Assembly (NCBI GenBank): GCA_045106815.1
Contig: JBGCFG010000003.1
Span: 1 to 64,000 of the forward strand
Direction: 5' to 3'
Source: JAUIAI01 sp045106815
GTDB taxonomy: Bacteria; Pseudomonadota; Gammaproteobacteria; Burkholderiales; Burkholderiaceae_E
Length of the DNA stretch: 64,000 bases
Program-made: the position numbers and the translations under genes
Shown here: positions 7,867 through 16,894 of the stretch, piece after piece
How positions within the stretch are numbered: the stretch's first letter is position 1
How the letters are laid out: each line of letters opens with the position of its first letter
The notes under the pieces: generated by a model
What the model was told of the DNA's origin: nothing
Databases searched by the model: none
Seen by the model: only the letters and a program-made list of their open reading frames with translations

Positions 7867-10800
7867 ATGCAGCCATATGCCGAACTACACTGCACGACCA
7901 ATTTTTCATTTCTTCGGGGAGCTTCTCACCCCGAAGAAATGGTCGCTCGCGCCCAAAACCTGGGCTATTCGGCGCTCGCTATCACCGATGAATGCTCGCT
8001 GGCCGGGGTCGTGCGAGCACACCTGCAAACCCGCGAGTCGCCCATCAAGCTGCTCATTGGCGCAGAGTTTTCGCTGCGCGATCTCTGGCCAGACCCTGCC
8101 CTGCAAGCCGTTGATGCCGAGTTGCTGCGCCCTGAGCATGCACCCCGGCTGGTCGCACTCGCCACGAGCCGTGAGGCCTACGGCAACCTGAGCGAATTCA
8201 TCAGCACCGCGCGGCGCCGGGCTGATAAAGGCCACTATCGGCTTAGGCATGCTGACTTTGACGACGGGCTGGCCAGTTGCGTGCTCCTGCTTGTTCCGCC
8301 AGCGTCTTTGTCAGTGCGTGATGATGTGCAGGCACGGTTTGAAGCAATAACGGCATTTTTTGCATCGCGCTTTACGGGCAGTCTTTGGCTCGCCGCCGAG
8401 TTACTCAACCAGGGCGCAGACCTTGCGCACCTTGCGTTGCTGCGCGCCTTATCCAAACGCTTTGATGTGCCTGTCACTGCCAGCGGTGATGTGCACTATC
8501 ACGTGCGCTCGCGTAAAAGCCTGCACGACACGCTCACCGCTATTCGACTGAACACACCTATCCGGCAATGCGGTCACGCCCTCACGCCCAACGCCGAACA
8601 ACACCTGCGCACCCGCGTGCGGCTCGCCCAACGATACCCGGCTGATCTACTTGAGCAAACTCATGTCGTTGCAGAGCGTTGCCAGTTCTCACTCGATGAA
8701 CTGCGTTATGAATACCCGGAAGAAATTGTCCCAAAAGATCACACCCCTACAAGCTGGCTGCGTCACCTGACTTATCAGGGCGTACCGGGTCGCTACCCTA
8801 ATGGCCTGCCTGACGGTGTACGCAAACAAATCGAACATGAACTCACGCTGATTGCCGATCTCAGCTACGAGCCCTACTTTTTAACCGTCGCCGACATTGT
8901 TCGTTTTGCCCGTCAGGAAGGCATTTTGTGTCAGGGACGCGGTTCGGCCGCGAACTCAGCCGTTTGTTATTGCCTGGGTGTCACCGAGGTAGACCCGTCA
9001 CGCACGAGTGTTTTGTTTGAGCGCTTTATTAGCAAGGAGCGTAACGAGCCACCCGATATTGATGTGGACTTTGAGCATCAGCGCCGCGAAGAAGTGATGC
9101 AATACATCTACAACAAATATGGTCGTGAACGCGCCGCGCTGACGGCAACAGTAGTGAGCTATCGGCCCCGCTCGGCCATGCGCGATGTCGGCAAAGCGTT
9201 GGGGGTTGAACTGCAGCGCCTTGATCAGCTTGCGCGCTCTCATGCCTGGTGGGACGGCAAAGCCATGCAGGCAGAGAAGCTTGCCAAAATCGGCTTCGAC
9301 CCCAACTCGGTGCTCGTACAGCACTGGGTCACGATGGTGAACACACTCATGGCGTTTCCACGTCATTTGTCGCAACACACCGGCGGCTTTGTGATTGCAC
9401 GCGACAAGCTCACCCGCCTGGTGCCGGTTGAAAACGCCTCCATGGTGGATAGAAGCGTCATTCAATGGGACAAAGACGATCTCGACGCGCTGGGTCTGCT
9501 GAAAGTAGATGTGCTTGCGCTAGGCATGTTGAGCGCGATTCGCCGTGCGCTCGAACTCATCGGCAAGCGACGCGCTCCAGACCCCAACGGCCCTGAAGAG
9601 ACGACCCCGCCTTTTCTCATTCAAGACATCCCGAGCGAAGACCGCGGCACTTACGACATGATTTGCAAGGCCGATACGGTTGGGGTGTTTCAAATTGAGT
9701 CGCGCGCGCAAATGAGCATGCTGCCGCGCCTGCGTCCGCGCCAGTTTTATGATCTCGTCATTGAGGTTGCCATCGTGCGGCCAGGGCCGATTCAGGGCGG
9801 CATGATTCACCCTTATTTGCAGCGTCGCCAGGGCCTCGAACCTGTTGACTATCCACGGCCCGAAATTCGCCCCGCCCTTGAGCGCACGCTGGGCGTGCCG
9901 ATTTTCCAGGAGCAGGTGATGCAGGTCGCCATTCTGGCGGCCGGGTTTACCCCGGGCGAAGCAGATCAACTGCGCCGCGCCATGGCCGCGTGGAAGCGCA
10001 AAGGCGGGCTCGGCCCGTTCCAGAAAAAGGTCATTGACGGGATGCTCGCCCGCGGCTATGAACTCAGTTTTGCCGAGCGCATCTTCAAGCAGATTGAAGG
10101 TTTTGGTGAATACGGTTTTCCGGAAAGTCATGCGGCCAGCTTTGCCTTGCTCGTTTACGTGAGTTGCTGGATCAAGTGCCATGAACCCGCCGCGTTTCTG
10201 GCCGCCATGCTCAATAGTCAGCCACTGGGCTTCTACGCACCGGCGCAACTGGTCAGAGATGCGCGCGAGCATGGGGTTCAGGTGCGGCCAGTTGATGTGC
10301 TGATAAGCGATATCGAATGCACACTCGAAGAACATCCCGGCCTTGCCTATGAGCCAGCCCCTAACGCGATTGATCATCGTCCGCAGCCAGCGGTCAGGCT
10401 GGGCTTAAACCGCGTGCGCAGTTTGTCAACCATCGGCGCTGAAAACCTCATTCAAGCGCGTAAACAACGTGAGGCCGCACGCAACATTCACCGACCGCAA
10501 CATGGCGAGGCACTCACCGAATTTGCATTCGACAATGTAGAAGATCTGGCCCGCTGCGCACAACTGGACAACCGCGACCTGCAAGCCCTCGCGCAGGCTA
10601 ACGCCTTGCAAACACTTGCCGGCCATCGCGCCAACGCCCACTGGGAAGTAGCAGCCATTGATGCAAGCCCGCCGCTCCTTGCCGATGCGACCTTTGATGA
10701 AGACCCTATCGTGCTACAGGCACCACCCGAAGGCGAGAATATTGTGGCCGACTATCAATCGCTTGGCGTGCCGATGGGGCGCCATCCACTCGCGCTGCTG

Positions 10801-11154
10801 CGTCCAAGCCTGAATGCATTCAAAGTGGAAACCGCACAGATCTTAAACGGCTACCCCAATGGGCGGCTTGCGCGCGCGAGCGGTATCGTCACCCACCGTC
10901 AGCGCCCTGAAACAGCCAAAGGCGTGCTGTTCATTACGCTGGAAGACGAAACCGGTCAGATCAATGTCATCGTCTGGCCCGATCTGGTCGAGAAGTTTCG
11001 TCTGCCGGTGCTCAATGCCCAGCTCATGACCGTGTTTGGTGTTTGGCAAAAAGACCCGGACTCAGGCCGGGTGCGACATCTGGTGGCCAGACGGGTAGTG
11101 GATCACACCGCTATGCTGGGCGAGTTGACGATGCGCTCAAGGGATTTTCGCTAG
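7867..11154 (+). CDS. dnaE2: Error-prone DNA polymerase III alpha subunit
   Basis: A 1095-residue C-family polymerase of the DnaE2/ImuC type, used for translesion synthesis and induced mutagenesis. An N-terminal PHP domain begins at once (Y-A-E-L-H-C-T-T-N-F-S-F-L-R-G-A). The palm has the paired acidic motif PPDIDVDFEHQRREE. Helix-hairpin-helix and C-terminal OB-fold regions (GQINVIVWPD) follow. Length and the short N-terminus distinguish it from replicative DnaE1. ATG at 7867 is preferred over an in-frame TTG at 7852. It is preceded by a LexA box inside its promoter. The usual partners imuA and imuB are not adjacent in this window. Confidence 0.92.
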   Translation: MQPYAELHCTTNFSFLRGASHPEEMVARAQNLGYSALAITDECSLAGVVRAHLQTRESPIKLLIGAEFSLRDLWPDPALQAVDAELLRPEHAPRLVALATSREAYGNLSEFISTARRRADKGHYRLRHADFDDGLASCVLLLVPPASLSVRDDVQARFEAITAFFASRFTGSLWLAAELLNQGADLAHLALLRALSKRFDVPVTASGDVHYHVRSRKSLHDTLTAIRLNTPIRQCGHALTPNAEQHLRTRVRLAQRYPADLLEQTHVVAERCQFSLDELRYEYPEEIVPKDHTPTSWLRHLTYQGVPGRYPNGLPDGVRKQIEHELTLIADLSYEPYFLTVADIVRFARQEGILCQGRGSAANSAVCYCLGVTEVDPSRTSVLFERFISKERNEPPDIDVDFEHQRREEVMQYIYNKYGRERAALTATVVSYRPRSAMRDVGKALGVELQRLDQLARSHAWWDGKAMQAEKLAKIGFDPNSVLVQHWVTMVNTLMAFPRHLSQHTGGFVIARDKLTRLVPVENASMVDRSVIQWDKDDLDALGLLKVDVLALGMLSAIRRALELIGKRRAPDPNGPEETTPPFLIQDIPSEDRGTYDMICKADTVGVFQIESRAQMSMLPRLRPRQFYDLVIEVAIVRPGPIQGGMIHPYLQRRQGLEPVDYPRPEIRPALERTLGVPIFQEQVMQVAILAAGFTPGEADQLRRAMAAWKRKGGLGPFQKKVIDGMLARGYELSFAERIFKQIEGFGEYGFPESHAASFALLVYVSCWIKCHEPAAFLAAMLNSQPLGFYAPAQLVRDAREHGVQVRPVDVLISDIECTLEEHPGLAYEPAPNAIDHRPQPAVRLGLNRVRSLSTIGAENLIQARKQREAARNIHRPQHGEALTEFAFDNVEDLARCAQLDNRDLQALAQANALQTLAGHRANAHWEVAAIDASPPLLADATFDEDPIVLQAPPEGENIVADYQSLGVPMGRHPLALLRPSLNAFKVETAQILNGYPNGRLARASGIVTHRQRPETAKGVLFITLEDETGQINVIVWPDLVEKFRLPVLNAQLMTVFGVWQKDPDSGRVRHLVARRVVDHTAMLGELTMRSRDFR

Positions 11155-11333
11155 CAGGGTCCGACCCGTTGATTGTTCGCCTGAGCTGAACAGTTCCCTC
11201 TGCAATAGTGGGCTTATCGCGAACACGTCGAGTCATTAGAGTTCGACATGCCAAGTGTCATCAAGGATTTCCCTTGCGTTGAACACAAAGACGCTGTTCC
11301 CGCAATCACCCCGAAACCGAGACCCATGTGTTC

Positions 11334-12053
11334 ATGCCCCAATCCGCACTAAAACAAATACTTGCCATAGCGTTTCTCGCTGGCTTTGCCAATACCGCCC
11401 ATGCCGAGGGTTTATACGGCTCTTTGTTACTCGGCGGGAGCGTCGAGACAAATGACGTGCGAGCATATGGGGAAAACATCGCAGTTGATCCAGATTTTCC
11501 AGCAAACTTTGACGCCGGTGACGGCGCGATTGCCGGAATAGGACTGGGATACATCATCAACCGCCAATTCAGAATCGAAGGGCGACTCGCTTTCTACGAC
11601 ACCGACTTCAACAGTCGCCGGCTCGGCACTGGCGCGCGCGCTGGCGAGGAATATATTCTTGACGGCAGTTTAAGAAGCACTACGCTCACTGCCGAAGTCT
11701 TCTACGACCTTCCCACCTCCCTTCCCTTGTCTCCCTATGTCAAAGCCGGCGTAGGTATCGCCCTCAACAAGTATTCCGCTCGATTGGGCGGTGCTGGTGT
11801 TGCAGCCTTTGATGGCCTGGATGGCGTCGCTGATGGCTTCTATGACGCGTACCCCGATCAATCATCAACTGAACTCACCTGGAACGTCGGCTTAGGAATC
11901 AGCTATAGGATAACCAATACATTGAATCTGTTCGGTGAGTATCAGTATGTGACACTTGGGGATAGCCAGACCGGTCAAGACCAGTTTACAGACGGGTTTT
12001 CAGTTGACTCAAGCAAGCACACCGTCACGATAGGTCTTCGTGCACAGTTCTAA
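11334..12053 (+). CDS. Outer-membrane beta-barrel protein (OmpA/OmpW-like)
   Basis: A 239-residue exported protein with a signal peptide ending in A-H-A about residue 24. The mature part has alternating amphipathic strands (G-L-Y-G-S-L-L-L-G-G-S and Q-F-R-I-E-G-R-L-A-F-Y-D) and a C-terminal phenylalanine (L-R-A-Q-F), the usual outer-membrane insertion signal. It fits the OMP_b-brl type of small porin-like or surface protein with about eight strands. ATG at 11334 is chosen; a GTG two codons earlier is possible, and neither has a strong ribosome site. Function unknown. Confidence 0.75.
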   Translation: MPQSALKQILAIAFLAGFANTAHAEGLYGSLLLGGSVETNDVRAYGENIAVDPDFPANFDAGDGAIAGIGLGYIINRQFRIEGRLAFYDTDFNSRRLGTGARAGEEYILDGSLRSTTLTAEVFYDLPTSLPLSPYVKAGVGIALNKYSARLGGAGVAAFDGLDGVADGFYDAYPDQSSTELTWNVGLGISYRITNTLNLFGEYQYVTLGDSQTGQDQFTDGFSVDSSKHTVTIGLRAQF

Positions 12054-12103
12054 CCTCAGGTAGCCACGCACACAACCAAATCGATCGCATAGGAAGCACA
12101 GAA

Positions 12104-12871
12104 ATGGGAAAAGGCTTAGAGAATGTTCGCCGCATCTACATCGAAGGCATCGCCCAAGGAAACATCCGCGAGGCCGTTCTACAATGTACTGGGCATCGGT
12201 ACACGCAGCACTCTACGGGGGTAGGCGACGGCGCTGAAGGATTTCTCAAATTCTTCGAGCCATTTCTCGCGCGCAACCCAAAGCGCGAGATGGAAATCGT
12301 GCGCATCTTTGAAGACGGCCCTTGGGTTTTTTGTAGCGCCTACCAGTCTCTCAACGACGGAGCCGCCCAGTGGGTCACCATGGATATGTTTTACACCGAC
12401 CCCAACGGGCTCATTTTGGAGCATTGGGACACCATTGCGCCGTTTGTTGAGCAGACTCAGTCTGGGGCGCACATGGTGGGTGGCGCTACAGAGGCTAGTC
12501 CTCAGGTTGATACGGCCATCAGTAAATCACTCGTGCTGGAGTTCACAAAACAAATCCTTCAGGAACGAAACTTTGACAAGCTCGACCGTTTTATGGGCGA
12601 TGACTTAGTGCAGCGAGCAGCAACCATCGGAGCAGGCGTAGCGGGGATGAAATCCTGGCTGCTTTCGGAACAGGCCGGCGACTATGAAATGCTGTTCAAT
12701 CTCATCGGCCAGGGTGACTTAGTTAGCACCTATGGCAAACGTTACGCGGGCGGTAAGAGCATCGCCGTCTTTGACGTCTACCGGGTCGCAAACAACAAAA
12801 TTGTCGAGCACTGGATGAATGAGGAAGAAATTGGACCGCGCGAAAACTGGGGGAACTCTGGAAAGTTCTAG
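12104..12871 (+). CDS. Tandem SnoaL-like (NTF2-fold) protein
   Basis: A 255-residue protein containing two SnoaL/NTF2-like domains, about residues 1-120 and 135-250. Each ends with a strand pair holding the family's I-x-E-H-W motif (L-I-L-E-H-W-D and K-I-V-E-H-W-M). No signal peptide is seen, so it is probably cytoplasmic. Such folds serve as small-molecule isomerases, hydrolases or binding proteins; nothing fixes the ligand here. AGGAA precedes the ATG. It is convergent with a LysR-type regulator. Confidence 0.7.
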   Translation: MGKGLENVRRIYIEGIAQGNIREAVLQCTGHRYTQHSTGVGDGAEGFLKFFEPFLARNPKREMEIVRIFEDGPWVFCSAYQSLNDGAAQWVTMDMFYTDPNGLILEHWDTIAPFVEQTQSGAHMVGGATEASPQVDTAISKSLVLEFTKQILQERNFDKLDRFMGDDLVQRAATIGAGVAGMKSWLLSEQAGDYEMLFNLIGQGDLVSTYGKRYAGGKSIAVFDVYRVANNKIVEHWMNEEEIGPRENWGNSGKF

Positions 12872-12878
12872 CTTCACC

Positions 12879-13760
12879 CTACTGCTGCCCGGCCGTTATG
12901 AATCGTACGAACATTAACGTCAGATTCATTCGTCGAGACTGATCAGCCCACACGGCATGCAACCCAAGTGGTCGAGGAGACCACTCTGGTAACACATGGA
13001 TCAAATCGCCTTTTTCGCACGCCCGGGCTGCAAAATTTTCAGGTACAACGGAAAGACCTAAGCCTCTCAAAACAAGCTCGTATAGCGCATTGGCTGAGTC
13101 AACGACAACGTTCGATTTACCCACAACAGAAACAACGTCACCATTAGTACCGATGAGCTCCACTTGGTCTGGCCGTAACGCAAACCTAACCCAATTCCAG
13201 GCCTGCAGGTCATGTGGGTGAGAGGGCTTGGGCATTGACGAAAAGTACGCCGGGCTTGCAACAAGCAACCGCTCTGTCATGCCGATGTTTCTCGAAAGCA
13301 GTTCACTGTCTTTGAGCCAACCAGCGCGGATGGCGACATCGAACCCATCTCGAATCAGCTCGCGCGGATGATCGGAGAACTCAAAATCCAAACTGACTTT
13401 CGGATATTCCTTGGCAAAGCGTGCAAATGAGTCCATTAACTCCGTCTGAGTCAAAAACGCCGGAGCCGAAATTCGTAAACCGCCATGGGGCTCTGATGAC
13501 GTCGGGCGAATGGCATCAAGGCCACTTTCAGCCGCATCTAGCATCTTACGAGCTTCGGCATACAAAAGCTGCCCTTCGTTAGTCAAAGACAATCGACGAG
13601 TTGATCGATACAAAAGCGTGACACCAAGCTCTTCTTCCAGTTCAGAGACAGTTTCGCTGATCCTTGACGGGGCAAGATTTAATGCCTGCCCTGCCGCACG
13701 AAAAGTGCCCTGATCGACAACGGTGGCAAATATCGCAATGCTTCGGAGTTTTTTGATCAT
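12879..13760 (-). CDS. LysR-type transcriptional regulator
   Basis: A 293-residue LysR regulator. The N-terminal winged helix-turn-helix (about residues 5-62: G-T-F-R-A-A-G-Q-A-L-N-L-A-P-S-R-I-S) is followed by a substrate-binding domain from about residue 85. The C-terminal domain has the G-L-G-L-S-V-V-P pattern typical of the family. ATG at 13760 gives the normal N-terminus; a GTG at 13784 would add eight residues. Its target may be the SnoaL-like gene it converges with, or genes elsewhere. Confidence 0.85.
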   Translation of the reverse strand: MIKKLRSIAIFATVVDQGTFRAAGQALNLAPSRISETVSELEEELGVTLLYRSTRRLSLTNEGQLLYAEARKMLDAAESGLDAIRPTSSEPHGGLRISAPAFLTQTELMDSFARFAKEYPKVSLDFEFSDHPRELIRDGFDVAIRAGWLKDSELLSRNIGMTERLLVASPAYFSSMPKPSHPHDLQAWNWVRFALRPDQVELIGTNGDVVSVVGKSNVVVDSANALYELVLRGLGLSVVPENFAARACEKGDLIHVLPEWSPRPLGLHAVWADQSRRMNLTLMFVRFITAGQQ

Positions 13761-13885
13761 TGTTCGTCTTTTCAGAAATGACACAGCCGGACAATTCCAG
13801 GTCTTTGCCCTACCAGCGAATGGGTATCCAGCGAGCCAAACGATGGGCTACCTCAAATGACTGAGAGCCCGTGAAAGGCTGCTCT

Positions 13886-14791
13886 TTATGACAATGCCTC
13901 ACGGTCAATCATTGCTGAAACAGCCTGAATTTCGTTTCTCAACCAGCGATGAGCCGGATCTGTCTGGTTTCTTTTATGCCACAACAAATACATGGAGAAC
14001 GGTTTGGTCTTGAAAGGAGCAGATGACACTGCCAACGGTTTCAGTAAGCGGCGGCCCATGCGTTTTGGCTGAATACTGACGAGGTCTGTACCTTGAATAA
14101 AGGACACAACCCCAGCAAAATTGGCGACCGTCACGACGGGCGATTTATCGGCTAGTGCGGCTGGCATCGGCCCATCTGGTGTACCGCCTCCAAAGTTGAC
14201 CGAAACATAATCGCACGCCTGAAGTTGCTTCATTGTAGGCGCCCGCTTCCAGACCTTGCGATCGTAGCAGCACCCCAATTCATCGTTGAACAATCGCGTT
14301 TGATAAATGTCGTTTCCTTCGGGCCGGTACGGGCTGACAATGAAATCACACCGCTCTTCGCGCAGCATAGTAGCTGTCGGCTGCCCTGACGGTAGCAGCC
14401 TCAGACTCAACGCAATCCCCCGCTTGCGAGCGCTACGCATCAAGCTTGGGAAGACCATTTCACGTTGGAAATCGTTCGCTGCCACCGTGAAGCTCATTGA
14501 TTCATGGCCCGGATCGAATTTACGTGTGTGGGTCATAGCCTGCAGCCCGTCTAGCAACGCGCGAGCTGGCATTTCAAGATTTCGCGCGTGCTCCGTGGCT
14601 TCAATACCGCGGCCTGCCCGCACGAACAACTCGTCCCCCCAGGCAGAACGAAGTTTGTCCAGTGTGTGGCTGACAGCAGATTGGGTGACGCCCAGGCGAA
14701 CCGCTGCTTTGGAGACTGAATTCTCCTCCAGCACGATTAGAAAGGTCTTAACGGCCCGACCGTCCAATGTCAAATAATCGATTTCCTTCAT
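13886..14791 (-). CDS. LysR-type transcriptional regulator, NodD-like
   Basis: A 301-residue LysR regulator. The helix-turn-helix at about residues 12-60 contains N-S-V-S-K-A-A-V-R-L-G-V-T-Q-S-A-V-S-H. The effector domain follows, with the F-x-V-A-A-N-D-F opening seen in the NodD/PcpR-like branch. ATG at 14791 is preferred over an upstream start, since longer versions add an Ile-rich tail unlike the family. It is divergent from the DUF2218-cupin-membrane protein operon, its likely target. Two inverted repeats lie in the 102-base intergenic space. Confidence 0.85.
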   Translation of the reverse strand: MKEIDYLTLDGRAVKTFLIVLEENSVSKAAVRLGVTQSAVSHTLDKLRSAWGDELFVRAGRGIEATEHARNLEMPARALLDGLQAMTHTRKFDPGHESMSFTVAANDFQREMVFPSLMRSARKRGIALSLRLLPSGQPTATMLREERCDFIVSPYRPEGNDIYQTRLFNDELGCCYDRKVWKRAPTMKQLQACDYVSVNFGGGTPDGPMPAALADKSPVVTVANFAGVVSFIQGTDLVSIQPKRMGRRLLKPLAVSSAPFKTKPFSMYLLWHKRNQTDPAHRWLRNEIQAVSAMIDREALS

Positions 14792-14792
14792 G

Positions 14793-14871
14793 ATTATTAT
14801 GATAATACATCTGTTGTTTCGATTAAATATCAGCACCAGACTCCTTTAACTGCTCGAGCGAAATTCTTCGC
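14793..14871. promoter_or_regulatory. Divergent LysR/DUF2218 control region with two inverted repeats
   Basis: ATTAT-TATG-ATAAT (14793-14806) and GCGAA-ATTC-TTCGC (14858-14871) are both short inverted repeats, as expected for LysR recognition and activation sites. Which one binds the regulator is inference. Confidence 0.35.
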
Positions 14872-14893
14872 CCGACAACGCAAAGGAATCTCA

Positions 14894-15184
14894 ATGCAAA
14901 CGCAATCAATCGTTAAGACTGAACAAGGAAAGAAAATCATGTCGCGTCTCTGCCGCCATTGGGCGCATAAATGCGAAGTTGATCAGAATGAAAATGACGC
15001 ACTGATTCAACTACCGTTTGGCGAGTGTCGCATTGCCGTCAACGACAGCGCGATGACAACCGCGATTAAGGTTTTGGAAGGTTGGTCTGTCGAGCGTGCC
15101 GAAAAGATGGTTGGATCACATCTGATTCGTATGGCGCAAAAGGAGCCAATCGACATCAACTGGCAACGGCAGGTTACCACCTAA
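14894..15184 (+). CDS. DUF2218 family protein
   Basis: A 96-residue protein matching DUF2218. It has the L-C-R-H-W-A-H-K segment near residue 20, an acidic run and L-P-F-G-E-C-R-I, then V-G-S-H-L-I-R-M near the end. The role of the family is not established; members often lie beside siderophore or iron-related genes. AAGGA precedes the ATG. It starts an operon-like run with the bicupin and ferric-reductase-like genes, and is divergent from a LysR regulator. Confidence 0.8.
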   Translation: MQTQSIVKTEQGKKIMSRLCRHWAHKCEVDQNENDALIQLPFGECRIAVNDSAMTTAIKVLEGWSVERAEKMVGSHLIRMAQKEPIDINWQRQVTT

Positions 15185-15263
15185 TGAAGCCGCCGAAGCC
15201 AGCCCATCGGCTTCGGTGAGCTCAGACGTACCGACAACGCAATAAGCCCATACGGAGCAAAAG

Positions 15264-16211
15264 ATGTCATTACGAAAAGAATTCGGCCCGGAAGCGAATC
15301 TCCACGTGAAAATCGCACTGGCGACTTGCGTCAGCGTAAGTGCTTGTTCAACACCCAATGAGGCGTCCGTAAGGCAAAACGACGTCAATCGCGTGAGCCT
15401 CAGTGAACGAACCACAGTGCAACATCTGACAACACCTACCCCGATACACCGTAAAAGTTGGGAGGGTCAGCAGTATGAATGGGGAAAAGATCACATTTTT
15501 GTCAAGCTGAGTAGCGCTGAAACCGGTGGTGCGCTAACGCTGATCCAAGACAATCTAAAGCTCGGATTCAACCTGGGCCGCCATCTGCACCGCAAGCACT
15601 CAGAGATTTTCTACATTCTCGACGGCGAGATTGACTTTCTGCTAGGTGAAAGACCGCTGACAGCTACTGCGGGTAGCGTCGTCTACGTGCCAGAGGGGAC
15701 AGCTCATGCAGCCAAGTCATCCAAAGGCGGAAGAATGTTGATGTTCTATACGCCAGGCGGATTCGACGAAATGCTTACCGAAATCGACAATGCCTCTTGG
15801 CTGCAACGCGTTAATCCTTTTGTTAGCGCGAGACGTAACGCGAAATACGATATCCGTGAGGTGCATGATGGTGAGCGCGTTAACAAAATCGGGCCGATGC
15901 CGCGCTACCTGGCACCAAAAGAAGGCGCAAAACGCTCGAGCGGCAGCACTATGAAGCTAAGCAGCTCTGAAACAAAGGGACTTGGCGTATTAACCGAACA
16001 GACTCTGCCGAGGGAAGGCGAATACACACCACAGCTGCAAAGTAAGCAATCAGAGATCCTGTACATTCTGGTGGGTGATGTTGAATTCGCAATTGACGGC
16101 CGACAGATTTCTGCGACGGCAGGTTCTACGATTTACTTCCCACCAGGCACTGAGTCGCTGATCAAGGCTGTAACGAACGTGAAACTGCTGGTTTTCCGAA
16201 CACCTGGTTAA
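15264..16211 (+). CDS. Bicupin protein, probable lipoprotein
   Basis: A 315-residue protein with two cupin_2 domains. The first (about residues 75-165) has the full metal-binding motif: His107, His109, Glu114 and the following G-E. The second (about 230-315) keeps the Glu (264) but has Gln257 and Gln259 where the histidines should be, so it probably no longer binds metal. The N-terminus reads as a signal with S-V-S-A-C as a possible lipobox, though the stretch before it is long. GGAG lies 6 bases before the ATG. Substrate unknown. Confidence 0.75.
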   Translation: MSLRKEFGPEANLHVKIALATCVSVSACSTPNEASVRQNDVNRVSLSERTTVQHLTTPTPIHRKSWEGQQYEWGKDHIFVKLSSAETGGALTLIQDNLKLGFNLGRHLHRKHSEIFYILDGEIDFLLGERPLTATAGSVVYVPEGTAHAAKSSKGGRMLMFYTPGGFDEMLTEIDNASWLQRVNPFVSARRNAKYDIREVHDGERVNKIGPMPRYLAPKEGAKRSSGSTMKLSSSETKGLGVLTEQTLPREGEYTPQLQSKQSEILYILVGDVEFAIDGRQISATAGSTIYFPPGTESLIKAVTNVKLLVFRTPG

Positions 16212-16274
16212 CTCACAAACCATTTCATCGCTGCCACATCGTTCGGCAAACGCCATCAGCACGAGGAATCAGAC

Positions 16275-16874
16275 ATGTCACGACTCTCCCCCTACTGGCT
16301 TTGGGTTCTTCTAAGCCTGCCCGGCTTAGGCGCACTGATGAGCATAGTCAACGCGAACGATGGGGCGGCCATCCACAACGCGCTACATCCAACTGGCGAA
16401 TTTGCGGCCCGCTTCATGATCATCGCGATGCTAGCCTCACCGCTGGCCCTTGCTTTTCGTGGCCGATACGGCTCAGGCTGGCTAATTAGAAATCGCCGTT
16501 ACTTCGGTGTAGCGGCCTTTTTCTACGCGCTCGCACACACGGTTTTATACGTGATCGATCTGGGAACGCTACAAAAGATAGTCAGTGATTTGCCAGCGCT
16601 CTATATCTGGACCGGCTGGATTGCATTCATCATCTTCATCCCCCTTGCCGTTACGTCGTCAGACTACTTCGTTCGCAGGATGGGCCGCCAATGGAAGCGC
16701 CTGCAGAGAGCCGTTTATCTTGCCGCAGTCCTCACCCTACTGCACTGGGCTGCGTTGCATGAATGGGGCGGAACAGGTGCCGCGCTAGTGCACTTTGCGC
16801 CGCTTGCCCTACTTGAGACCTATCGGCTCTATCAGTGGCGGCTACGCGTCAAATCAACGCGCGCCGCCGCTTAG
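16275..16874 (+). CDS. Ferric reductase-like membrane protein (MsrQ-related)
   Basis: A 199-residue integral membrane protein with about five or six transmembrane segments. It has histidines in the places expected for heme ligation (H-P-T-G-E, A-H-T-V-L-Y and L-H-W-A). The layout resembles MsrQ/YedZ, the heme b protein that passes electrons to the periplasmic methionine sulfoxide reductase MsrP. No msrP is adjacent. It follows the bicupin gene by 63 bases, so it may feed electrons to another partner, or msrP may be elsewhere. Confidence 0.75.
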   Translation: MSRLSPYWLWVLLSLPGLGALMSIVNANDGAAIHNALHPTGEFAARFMIIAMLASPLALAFRGRYGSGWLIRNRRYFGVAAFFYALAHTVLYVIDLGTLQKIVSDLPALYIWTGWIAFIIFIPLAVTSSDYFVRRMGRQWKRLQRAVYLAAVLTLLHWAALHEWGGTGAALVHFAPLALLETYRLYQWRLRVKSTRAAA

Positions 16875-16894
16875 AGCGGAGGCTTCTTGGTGCC

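Noticed and set aside
9520..10377. Long open frame (285 codons) antisense to dnaE2
   Set aside because: It lies wholly inside the dnaE2 coding sequence, shows no recognisable domain, and is expected from GC-rich codon bias. The same applies to other antisense frames in dnaE2.
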